NCBI GenBank assembly: GCA_030018715.1
Contig: JASEHN010000130.1
Location: forward strand, 1 to 7,644
DNA length: 7,644 nucleotides
DNA from: Thermodesulfobacteriota bacterium
Lineage (GTDB): Bacteria > Desulfobacterota > SM23-61
Direction of reading: 5' to 3'
Positions 1 to 6,276 of this stretch are shown in pieces; the first letter of the stretch is position 1; each line of letters opens with the position of its first letter. A model generated the notes under the pieces. It worked only from the letters and a program-made list of their open reading frames with translations, searched no databases and was not told where the DNA came from. The position numbers and the translations under genes were made by a program.

Positions 1-615
1 TTTGAGAAAGAGGGGAAAGAAGAAATACTTTATTACGATTGCCTGACCCCAAAGTACCAAAGTCATGACCCCAAAGTTTTCACCATGGCCTTTGCCCAGA
101 TGGTGATGGTGGTGCCAATGTCGATCACGTCGGTTCACATGAAGGTCCACCAGCACCCCCTGACCGCGGTGTCCCTGGTGATCTCCGCCCACACCTTCGG
201 TATGTACGCCTTTTCCATCATATCCGGGAGGATGGCCGACCGGTGGGGGCGGGGACCGGTTATAATCCTGGGCTCAACTGTGCTGATCCTTTCCTGCTTG
301 ATGGCTGCGCCTTCCGTCAATCTCCTGCCGCTAGCAGTTGCCCTCTTCCTCCTGGGGCTGGGCTGGAACTTCGCTTACGTGGCCGGCTCCGCACTGCTCG
401 CAGACCAACTCTCGCCCGAGGAAAGGGCCAAAACCCAGGGATTCAACGACCTGCTTTTGAACCTATCCTCGGGAGCCAGCCAGATCGGGAGCGGGGTGTT
501 GTATGCCGTTGGCGGCTATGGGCTCATGAGCGCAGCTGCCGCGGCGATGGCGATGGTGCCGCTGGGTTTGGCGCTATGGTGGCAGGTAGGGGCGAGAGCG
601 CCATTTCAAAAATAA
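1..615 (+). CDS. MFS transporter, C-terminal half (partial at left edge)
   Basis: The frame is open from base 1 to the stop at 613-615, giving 204 codons, so the gene starts outside the window; the ATG at 85 is internal. The product is an inner-membrane permease of the major facilitator superfamily, which moves small solutes by proton-coupled or facilitated exchange. The visible part starts in the hydrophilic central loop, then a DPKVFT segment leads into about six hydrophobic segments. The loop motif GRMADRWGRGPVI, about 75-87 codons in, is the second-half copy of MFS motif A. A hydrophobic Ala-rich final helix ends just before the stop. Full family members are about 400 residues, so roughly half is present. 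The substrate cannot be told. Bases 44-55 and 66-77 are an exact 12-base direct repeat in the loop region; its 22-base period is not a multiple of three, so the reading frame upstream of DPKVFT is less certain. Confidence 0.85.
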   Translation, partial: FEKEGKEEILYYDCLTPKYQSHDPKVFTMAFAQMVMVVPMSITSVHMKVHQHPLTAVSLVISAHTFGMYAFSIISGRMADRWGRGPVIILGSTVLILSCLMAAPSVNLLPLAVALFLLGLGWNFAYVAGSALLADQLSPEERAKTQGFNDLLLNLSSGASQIGSGVLYAVGGYGLMSAAAAAMAMVPLGLALWWQVGARAPFQK

Positions 616-670
616 GCAAGGGGTCAAGTCTACGTTTGAGGCTTGGGAGGAATGTTGATAGGGTGAGCAC

Positions 671-784
671 ATGTCCAGAGCCTTGCGCATAGAATATCCT
701 GATGCATGGTATCATGCGATGAACCGGGGGCGGCGTGGGGGTGGATTGGTTCGGAGCCTTGGAAAGTGGTCATGGGAGGAATAG
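671..784 (+). pseudogene. N-terminal stub of a RAYT/IS200-like Y1 transposase
   Basis: Translation from the ATG at 671 gives MSRALRIEYPDAWYHAMNRG, the hallmark N-terminus of REP-associated tyrosine transposases (Y1_Tnp superfamily). Similarity then stops: the next residues are Gly/Arg-rich and do not match the family, and a stop follows at 782-784. Only about 20 of roughly 200-300 expected residues remain, and neither the HUH motif nor the catalytic Tyr is present. The upstream 50 bases contain an imperfect inverted sequence, tcaa at 624-627 and ttga at 636-639, of the sort often seen in RAYT leaders. It lies directly after the partial MFS gene and before the end of the convergent MFS gene. 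It is a dead relic, unrelated in detail to the RAYT element at 2860. The N-terminal recognition is firm; the right boundary is arbitrary. Confidence 0.65.
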
Positions 785-819
785 ACCTCTTCGGCGATCG
801 CCTATATAAAAAGAGGACC

Positions 820-2130
820 TTAATCCAGTGGAAGTTTCTGCGATGAACGGTAGTATAGAATTGCAAAAAGGGCGGAGGCGCAAAGGTGAATGGCCAGGAA
901 GGTGAGAAGGACATAGAAGTAACTTCCGCTATGGTCAAAAATCCAGCCGGCATAGATGGGGGAAAGGAAGGTTGCCAAGCCGGTGCCGATTCCCATAAAT
1001 CCCCTCAAGGTGGCATAGCTGTGGCGCCCAAAAAAATCTCCAATCAAAGCCCAATTCAGAGGTACGGTGCCCATAGTAATGGCCAGTCCGATGGGCAGGG
1101 CATAAAGAGCCCCCGTGGATTGACTCACCATTAAGGCCAGCATTCCAAATGCCAAGGGAATGATACCAAGACTGCATATAATGGATTTGTTCCATCGATC
1201 CCCCACCCAGCCACTCACCAGCGTGGTGATGATGGCACTGAAGGCAAAGAGACTCACCAAGTAAGAGCTTGCTGCTTCGCTCATCCCCTTCCAAACCATA
1301 ATAGGTACGAAATGAATGATTAAGGCGACGGTTACAAGAACCCGGAGGGTGATGCCGGAAAATAGTAACCAGTAATTCAAGGTTTTCAAGGCTTGGCGAA
1401 CCGTAAAATTGAGCTCCGCACTTTCCTCCCGCTCCGGTTGGGGAACGTTGCCCGGTCTTTTTCTGGCAGACCGTCCATCCGGGGAAAGACCAAGAACCTC
1501 AGGGGCCCGGTGGAGGGGGATAGCCGCTGGGACGACTACGACCAGAATGATCAGCCCGGCAAGGACAGCTCCTGTGCGCCAACCCAAGTTCAAAATCCAA
1601 TAGGAGAGCAAGGGGGCCATGATCATTCCGCCAATATTGGTGGCGGCTCCGGTTAGGGAAAACCCCAGCCCCCGATGCCGGATGAACCAGTTATTTACCA
1701 CCGCATAAACAGGGTGAAAAAAGCCGGCATTAAATCCCAAAGAGATGACAAAGACATAGACAAAGAAGAAAGAGATGAAGCTTTCCACCATGGAAAGCAG
1801 AATGAGCCCGATTCCAGATAAAGCCGCCCCGACCATAATCACCACCCGCGGTCCAAAACGGTCAATCAAATAACCGACCAGGGGAGCTTCGACTCCCCCT
1901 TCCAGGCGGGCGGCACCATATAAAAGAGAGATGGCCGCGCTGCTCACCGCCAGATCCCGTTTCAAGGGCAGAAAAAAAACTGTAAAGGCGTGGGAAAGGA
2001 TGCCCGCACCCGCGGCCAGGATCAAAGAGCAAAGAAGAATAATCCACCAGCCATAGAATATCCGCGGGAAGATCCGTATAAAAAAAGAATTCACCTGTGC
2101 TTGTTTTTGCACCATAGATAAATTCATCAT
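820..2130 (-). CDS. MFS permease, OFA/monocarboxylate-like
   Basis: This is a full-length 12-helix major facilitator protein of 436 residues from the ATG at 2130, predicted to sit in the inner membrane. An FYGWWII segment opens helix 1 at about residues 25-31, typical of oxalate/formate-antiporter-like and monocarboxylate-type MFS proteins. Motif A is GYLIDRFGPR at about 86-95, and its second-half counterpart is SGWVGDRWNKS at about 306-316. A polar central loop rich in Arg, Glu and Pro (about 210-240) separates the two six-helix halves. Substrate is likely a small organic acid by family habit, not by any residue seen. The start is uncertain: a TTG at 2154 adds eight residues, another ATG lies at 2115, and none has a clear Shine-Dalgarno sequence. 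The gene is transcribed away from the reductase tail at 2181 and toward the partial MFS gene; no reading-frame damage is visible. Confidence 0.9.
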   Translation of the reverse strand: MMNLSMVQKQAQVNSFFIRIFPRIFYGWWIILLCSLILAAGAGILSHAFTVFFLPLKRDLAVSSAAISLLYGAARLEGGVEAPLVGYLIDRFGPRVVIMVGAALSGIGLILLSMVESFISFFFVYVFVISLGFNAGFFHPVYAVVNNWFIRHRGLGFSLTGAATNIGGMIMAPLLSYWILNLGWRTGAVLAGLIILVVVVPAAIPLHRAPEVLGLSPDGRSARKRPGNVPQPEREESAELNFTVRQALKTLNYWLLFSGITLRVLVTVALIIHFVPIMVWKGMSEAASSYLVSLFAFSAIITTLVSGWVGDRWNKSIICSLGIIPLAFGMLALMVSQSTGALYALPIGLAITMGTVPLNWALIGDFFGRHSYATLRGFMGIGTGLATFLSPIYAGWIFDHSGSYFYVLLTFLAIHLCASALFAILYYRSSQKLPLD

Positions 2131-2180
2131 AAAAGGGTGGCCGCAGGAATGCAACCAACTTAAGGCTAAGAACGAAAAAA

Positions 2181-2564
2181 GTGGAGCACAAAGACCTATT
2201 CGAGGAAAACTGGAAAATTTTTCAACATATCCAATCTTTAACGGAGGAGGAGAAGAAGGAAATTGAAGAAATCCGCAAGCGCCATGAAAAGGTGTTTTGC
2301 CGGCGGTGCGATTACTGTCAGCCTTGTTCAGAAGAGATCCCCATTCAGATGGTTTTAGGCATCCGCTCTATGGTAAAGCGGATGGGGGAAGGAATTTTGC
2401 TCAAAGGTCGGCATCGGGAAGCCATAGAGAAAGGAAGGAAGTGCAGTGCTTCTGAGATGTGTAAGGAGCGTTGCCCGTACCAACTTCCCATCCCCGACCT
2501 GATTGAAGAGAATCTGCGCTGGGTGGATGAAAAAATAAAATCCTCCGGCTCTCGGTCCGGCTGA
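2181..2564 (+). CDS. [4Fe-4S] C-terminal domain of an aldo/keto reductase, catalytic barrel missing
   Basis: The GTG at 2181 opens a 127-residue frame. It matches the C-terminal extension of Fe-S aldo/keto reductases: an EENWKIFQ linker, a charged helix (about 21-36), then two Cys groups. The first is C40-x2-C43-x2-C46-x2-C49. The second is C88...C94-x3-C98 followed by PY, where the family pattern CxxCxxCxxxCP has Ser at the second position (S91), so one expected ligand is missing. The roughly 250-residue NADPH-binding barrel that should precede it is absent: the frame is closed by a stop at 2130-2132, and no reductase barrel is seen upstream. It is therefore either a truncated gene or, less likely, a stand-alone ferredoxin-like protein. 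The run of A before the start gives no strong ribosome site, which favours a remnant. It is divergent from the MFS gene, with only about 50 bases between them. Confidence 0.7.
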   Translation: MEHKDLFEENWKIFQHIQSLTEEEKKEIEEIRKRHEKVFCRRCDYCQPCSEEIPIQMVLGIRSMVKRMGEGILLKGRHREAIEKGRKCSASEMCKERCPYQLPIPDLIEENLRWVDEKIKSSGSRSG

Positions 2565-2629
2565 GGTTTCCCAGGCTCAACGAAGTTTCCATTTTTGAAA
2601 TATTTTGAAATGTTCGGTTTCAAATGCGC

Positions 2630-2657
2630 TTGACAACCTTATTTTTTTTCTGATATT
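2630..2657 (+). promoter_or_regulatory. Possible sigma70-type promoter upstream of the RAYT element
   Basis: A perfect TTGACA at 2630-2635 is followed after 16 bases by gatatt (2652-2657), four of six matches to TATAAT, across a T-rich spacer. The octamer ctgatatt occurs twice (2650-2657 and 2659-2666), giving two candidate -10 positions, the second too far away. It would fire toward the REP-like repeats and the transposase. This is a motif match only. Confidence 0.3.
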
Positions 2658-2672
2658 TCTGATATTCACGAA

Positions 2673-2731
2673 CGCCGAGGTACCCCGCCGAGGTACCGGA
2701 CACCTTAGCGCCGAGGTACCGGACACCTTAG
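2673..2731 (+). repeat. Tandem REP-like repeats at the left end of the RAYT element
   Basis: Two perfect head-to-tail 23-base units lie at 2686-2708 and 2709-2731. A partial unit carrying only the first 12 bases (cgccgaggtacc) precedes them at 2673-2684. Each full unit contains ggtaccggacacctt (2692-2706 and 2715-2729). The same 15 bases occur in inverted orientation just after the transposase stop at 3549-3563. Such repeats flanking a Y1 transposase are the expected substrate sites of a RAYT. Confidence 0.8.
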
Positions 2732-2859
2732 AAGGTGGAAGGCCCTGTTATTATTGAATGTGGTTAGCAATTCTTATTAGGTGGAAGGGCGGGGGTTGGG
2801 AAGCTATGACCTTATATGGTGAGAGAGATGGTTTGGTTCGACCTGTCCTGCAGATCGCC

Positions 2860-3548
2860 ATGCCCCGTCCTCTGCGCATCTATGCCCCCGGGGGGACGAT
2901 GCATGTGGTGGCTCGATGCAACAATCGCGAGTTCTACTTCGCCGCACCGGAGGATTTTGAGATTTTACTGGATCATCTGGGGGAGATGGGTAGCGCCTAC
3001 GGGGTCAGACTGTTTGCGTATACGCTGATGTCCAACATATTCACCTGCTCCTCCAATCTCCTGCTGCGGATGTACTTGGTCGCCCGCTTCGGTGGTTCAT
3101 GACTCAGACTGCCAAGACCTTTCACCGGCTCCGAAACCGCTGCGGCCACTTTTGGGAAAGGCGATTTCGGGCCTGCCTGGTTGAAGATGACTTATATGCC
3201 CTGGCGGCGCTCAGGTATATGGATCGGAATCCGGTGAGAGCCGGCATCGTTGATGATCCTGCGACCTATGCCTGGTCGAGTTGCGCGAGCTATGCCCTGG
3301 GGTCAGCAAATCGTCTCATCCAGTTCCATCCAAGCTACCTGGGATTAAGCACTTACGCCAGAGTGCGGCAGAGACATTATCGCGCAATTCTTGCCTCCAG
3401 CTCCGATCCGCATCTTGATGATCGGGATTCTCGGTGGACGAGCCAGCGTGCCGTCGGCAGCCCCGAGTTCTTAAAATGTCATCATCCATCAGGCAGGAGA
3501 CAAGGAATCATTCCTCTACCTGAACACATTCGAAAGGTTGGAAAATAA
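2860..3548 (+). pseudogene. RAYT (REP-associated Y1 tyrosine transposase), frameshifted at the HUH motif
   Basis: RAYT proteins nick and join single-stranded DNA at REP-like hairpins using a HUH metal site and one catalytic Tyr. The N-terminal part starts at the ATG at 2860 (MPRPLRIYAPGGTMHVVARC) and runs in one frame to TLMSN. The rest (WFMTQTAKTFHR, GHFWERRFRACLVEDDLYALAALRYMDRNPVRAGIV) is in the next frame to the stop at 3546-3548. Restoring a single C after 3036 gives SNHIHLLLQSPAADVLGRPLRWFM, which joins the two parts into one protein of 229 residues with the HUH motif at 60-62 and the candidate catalytic Tyr at about 120. As written, the break destroys the first His of the HUH motif and the enzyme cannot be made intact. 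The open frame extends upstream to 2758, but that part shows no family similarity. REP-like repeats lie on both sides. Confidence 0.88.
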
Positions 3549-3563
3549 AAGGTGTCCGGTACC
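3549..3563 (-). repeat. Inverted REP-like copy at the right end of the RAYT element
   Basis: The sequence aaggtgtccggtacc is the exact reverse complement of the 15-base core found twice on the left (2692-2706 and 2715-2729). It starts immediately after the transposase stop codon. Together with the left repeats it defines an element of roughly 890 bases. Sequence beyond it (from about 3582) is tctB. Confidence 0.8.
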
Positions 3564-3581
3564 GCCTCTCCCGCCTTAACC

Positions 3582-3822
3582 GGGAGGGGAAAATACCGGG
3601 CTATTATCTTGGTCCTTTTGGGATTAGTGGGCTACGGGAATTCTATTGACTCGCCTCGGGTTTATTCTCAGCACAACCTTTCTGATCATCTACCAGGCAT
3701 GGATATTGGAGGCGCGGCAGTGGCTGCGCAATATCATTTTAGGAGCTTTTTTTAGTACGGCGGTCTATTTTATTTTCGTAAGGCTGCTGAATATATTGTT
3801 GCCGGCAGGCATTCTGGGATAA
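3582..3822 (+). pseudogene. tctB: TctB C-terminal fragment (tripartite tricarboxylate transporter small membrane subunit)
   Basis: TctB is the small four-helix membrane subunit of the TctABC carboxylate uptake system. Two frames must be joined. The first (3582-3638) reads GRGKYRAIILVLLGLVGYG. The second (3640-3822) reads ILLTRLGFILSTTFLIIYQ and then a WLRNIILGAFFSTAVYFIFV segment, ending LLPAGILG and a stop. The second matches the TctB C-terminal pattern: a GF(I/L)L(S/A)T helix, a short basic turn WLR, a last helix, then a P-x-GILG tail. One surplus A at 3639-3640 explains the frame change. The N-terminal half is gone; the RAYT element ends about 20 bases upstream, so insertion of or recombination at that element probably removed it. 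In intact loci tctA normally follows; here a CoA-transferase comes next. Confidence 0.65.
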
Positions 3823-3931
3823 GCTCGATTATCTTTACCGCAGGCAGGAAAGACCCTTTCTACTCTCTCCTCCCTTGGGACTACGGAAATGGAGCCAGAA
3901 GAATGTAAAGCAAGGAAAGCGAGGTTTATCC

Positions 3932-5109
3932 ATGAAAGTTCCCTTTAGTGGAATTCGGGTTCTTGAGTTGGGGCATGCCGTAATGGGACCAACCTGCGGC
4001 CTGGTGCTGGCCGATATGGGGGCCGAAGTGATCAAAATTGAAAAGGCTCCCGGAGGGGACGATACCCGTCGACTCCTGGGGTTCGGGCAGGGTTTTTTCC
4101 CTTTCTACAACCGCAACAAGAAAAGTCTGGTTCTAGATCTGAAGGCTTCCAAGGGGCTTGAGGTTCTGAAAAAACTTGTGCTTTCATCGGACATCTTTAT
4201 TGAAAACTTTGGGCCGGGAACCGTGGATCGCTTAGGATTGGGCTATGAGGAATTGTCCAAGCTTAATCCGCGGCTGATCTATTGTTCGCTGAAAGGCTTC
4301 ATGAAAGGGCCCTATGAGAACCGGCCAGCCTTGGATGAAGTAGTTCAGATGATGGGCGGCCTGGCTTACATGACCGGGCCTCCGGGCCAGCCTATGCGGG
4401 CAGGCGCTTCTGTTGTGGATATAATGGGAGGAAGTTACGGGGTCATCGGCATTCTCACCGCTCTCTACGAAAGGGAGAAAACAGGACAAGGCCAGTTCAT
4501 AATTGCTTCCCTATATGAATCGACTGCTTTCCTCATGGGGCAGTTTATGGCCTATTCCGCGATTTCCGGGAAACCGGTTCCTCCGATGCCCAAACGGCTA
4601 AGTGCCTGGGCCATTTATGACATCTTTAAAATCAAGGGGGGGAAGATATTTTCATCGCCATTACCAGCGACAAGCAGTGGAAGAGCTTTTGCCAGGTCTT
4701 CGGCCGCCCGGACTTAGGAACAGATAAAAGGCTTCAATCCAACAACGCACGGATTGGGGAGCGATCCTGGCTGATTCTCGAACTGGGAAAAATATTCCAA
4801 GAAAAAACCAAGGAGGAGATCATCGAGCGGTGTGAGCAGGCGGGGATTCCCTTTGCTCCCATTGCCAGGCCGGAAGATCTCTTCCAAGACCCCCAATTGA
4901 ATCAAGGAGGGAGTTTGGTGGAAATTTCGCTTGGCGAAAAGGGTCAAACCAAACTTCCTCGCATCCCCGTTCGAGTGGGCTCTTATGATTTTGGCTTGCG
5001 CTTCCAGCCCCCAAGGATGGGAGAAGGGACAGAGGACCTCTTAAAATCCATCCATATCCCTGCTGAGGAAATCGAAGAGTTGAAAAAAGAAGGGGTACTT
5101 GTCTTCTGA
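3932..5109 (+). pseudogene. CaiB/BaiF family CoA-transferase (class III), one-base frameshift
   Basis: Class III CoA-transferases move CoA between carboxylic acids through a covalent acyl-Asp intermediate in the cytoplasm. The ATG at 3932 has a gcgagg ribosome site 8 bases upstream. The N-terminal part shows VLELGHAVMGPTCGLVLADMGAEVIKIE, NRNKKSLVLDLK, the IENFGPGTVDRLGLGY segment and PALDEVVQMMGGLAYMTG. It also has the AGASVVDIMGG stretch, whose D163 is the likely catalytic Asp. After KIKGG the frame derails into SSPLPATSS and stops at 4715-4717. Adding one G to the seven-G run at 4636-4642 restores KGGEDIFIAITSDKQW, and the second frame continues to 5109 (GIPFAPIARPEDLFQDPQL, ending KKEGVLVF). 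The repaired length is 392 residues, normal for the family. It lies downstream of the tctB relic, so the substrate was probably a transported carboxylate. The break is either a sequencing error or a recent mutation. Confidence 0.9.
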
Positions 5110-5450
5110 TCCAGGTTTGGCGCGGGGAATCCATGAATTTTATGGGGATGTCCGAATCTGTGCGGGGGGCGGCCCGTAAGGGCCGTCCCTACCGCAACTG
5201 AAAATAGGCAACGTGAGGTTGTAGGGGCGGGCGGGAAACGGTTTGCGCTTACTGGTATAGATTGTCTGGATTTCAAGTCGAGAGTATGGGATTTAGATGG
5301 CCGAGATAGGAAGGGGGTTAAGGGTCTGCACCTCGGCTGCTGCCAAGGCCGTCCCAAAGATTGAGAAGCAAGTATGAGAGGTGCAGGAATGCAGGTCCTC
5401 TTCAACAAAATGCTCCATGCCGCAAAGCCACCTTATGAGGGTCAAATTCA
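5110..5450. other. Gene-free stretch with palindromic repeat DNA
   Basis: About 340 bases after the CoA-transferase stop hold no protein that I recognise on either strand. Contents are a long G+C-rich hairpin at 5161-5196, a related G-rich arm (gtaggggcgggcggg, 5225-5239), and a 9-base inverted repeat, ctgcacctc at 5326-5334 against gaggtgcag at 5378-5386. The open frames on the minus strand are shadows. No terminator with a T-run follows the CoA-transferase. Confidence 0.6.
5161..5196. repeat. Long palindromic hairpin, REP/MITE-like
   Basis: The outer arms tgcgg (5161-5165) and ccgca (5192-5196) pair perfectly. After a two-base bulge (5190-5191), the inner arms 5166-5175 and 5180-5189 pair with one wobble (G5169-T5186) around a gtaa loop at 5176-5179. 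The total stem is about 15 pairs. A G-rich sequence sharing the gtaggg...cgg theme in the opposite orientation follows at 5225-5239, so this may be one arm pair of a dispersed intergenic repeat. There is no T-run after it, so it is not a canonical terminator. Confidence 0.6.
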
Positions 5451-5621
5451 ATGTTGAAGGTCACTGTTTCAGGAATCCTGGCGATTGCCATCATTTTTCC
5501 AGGCTTAATGTTCGCATCGCCAGAAGAGGAAATCAAAGAAGCTGTCAGTCATTGTAAAGAACTTGCCCGTAAGAATCTGGATCAATCCGCAGGGACGGAT
5601 CAAGATGAGCTGCTTCGTTAA
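5451..5621 (+). CDS. Small predicted exported protein, unknown function
   Basis: The ATG at 5451 has gagg at 5437-5440, ten bases upstream, a plausible ribosome site. The 56-residue product begins MLKVTVSGILAIAIIFPGLM and then FAS: one basic residue, a hydrophobic core and small residues at about 21-23, which is how a Sec signal peptide with a cleavage site looks. The mature part would be about 34 residues, mostly charged, with one Cys (C35). I do not recognise the family. After the stop at 5619-5621 the same frame stays open to 5771, with residues that could be coding (EPEISSRLDATERNRIQNIA), so this may be the start of a longer protein with a premature stop, then interrupted by the group II intron. 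It is too short for certainty; a chance frame is possible. Confidence 0.4.
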   Translation: MLKVTVSGILAIAIIFPGLMFASPEEEIKEAVSHCKELARKNLDQSAGTDQDELLR

Positions 5622-5738
5622 TTATTTTTTGGCCTTTTCTGTACTGAGCCGGAAATAAGCTCAAGGCTGGATGCAACTGAGAGAAATAGAATTCAGAATA
5701 TCGCCAAACGGTTTCAAAGGAGGATGGGGACGCCCTTA

Positions 5739-6276
5739 GTTGCGGCCTGGCAAGGCTGCATGGTTTTATAGGTGGGAAGCCTATCCAGGTAACCGTTAGC
5801 CACGGGCCTGGAATCGAGCCTTGCAGGTACAGTGGTAATCCCGCTTGTCAGCGGGACTTGATGCGTAGGCACGAGAGGAGGCGAGGTGCAATGGTAATCC
5901 CGCCAGAGGCGGGACTGACCGTGAAGGTGTTGAGCCCCGAAAAGTCCGTGTTTGGGATGGGCCGATGGTACTTAAGGGACCAGCAGGCAACAGGGCCTTG
6001 TGCATGATGGCAAGTGCAAGGAACCGCCCCGGGGTCTTAGGCCGCGTCGAGCCTCACATGGAGACTATGTGGCAACCAGGGAGATCCGGCAGTCGGCGTA
6101 GGAAAGAGAGACGCACCTTCCGACAAGTGTAAGAAGCGAGGAGGAGGGCAGAGACAGCCGGAAGTCGGAGGCATCCATAAGAGCGATGAAGCCTGGTAAC
6201 GCGGGTGGAGCAAAGGGGTGCCGGTTTGGGAGAACGGGTAGGGGAAACATGGCCCGACACAGTGCGGATTGAGACC
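5739..6276 (+). ncRNA. Group II intron 5' ribozyme domains (I to start of IV)
   Basis: Several helices can be drawn. gcaaggct at 5750-5757 is the exact complement of agccttgc at 5817-5824, a long-range stem. Inside it are atagg/cctat (about 5767-5783) and ccagg 5785-5789 with cctgg 5807-5811. Farther on are two hairpins built on cccgc: 5839-5844 with 5851-5856, and 5898-5904 with 5908-5914. Nested stems under one long-range helix fit domain I. Individual domain limits cannot be fixed by eye. No credible ORF uses this stretch; the minus-strand frames here are shadows. Confidence 0.65.
5833..5914 (+). repeat. Duplicated hairpin module inside intron domain I
   Basis: The 12 bases tggtaatcccgc occur exactly at 5833-5844 and 5892-5903. 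Each opens a hairpin closed by gcggga-type arms (5851-5856 and 5908-5914); the loops differ (ttgtca against aga). The stem is conserved while the loop differs, which suggests an internal duplication of a structural element in the intron RNA. Confidence 0.55.

Noticed and set aside
784..818. Inverted arms cctctt/aagagg around the palindrome ggcgatcgcc, as a terminator for the minus-strand MFS gene.
   Set aside because: The pairing is weak, the loop is long and no T-run follows on the minus strand, so a terminator cannot be supported.
2758..2859. In-frame upstream extension of the transposase.
   Set aside because: The residues before MPRPLRIY show no family similarity, and the known N-terminus starts at 2860.
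3031..3045. Programmed frameshifting in the transposase, as in some insertion sequences.
   Set aside because: There is no slippery heptamer at the join, and the shift falls inside the catalytic motif, which programmed sites avoid.
3552..3755. 67-codon frame as an independent gene.
   Set aside because: Its first part overlaps the RAYT end repeat, its middle is tctB, and after 3639 it is out of frame with the real tctB reading.
5326..5386. 9-base inverted repeat as a structured RNA or attachment site.
   Set aside because: With a 43-base loop and no further support it can occur by chance.
4983..5408. Minus-strand 141-codon frame across the end of the CoA-transferase and the gap.
   Set aside because: It overlaps clear coding sequence, has shadow-like composition and shows no recognisable domain.
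5833..5914. CRISPR-like direct repeats.
   Set aside because: Only two copies exist, they form part of intron hairpins and there is no spacer array.
6205..6276. GTG start at 6205 for the intron RT.
   Set aside because: The 24 added residues look unlike RT N-termini and the DNA is more easily read as intron RNA; it remains possible.
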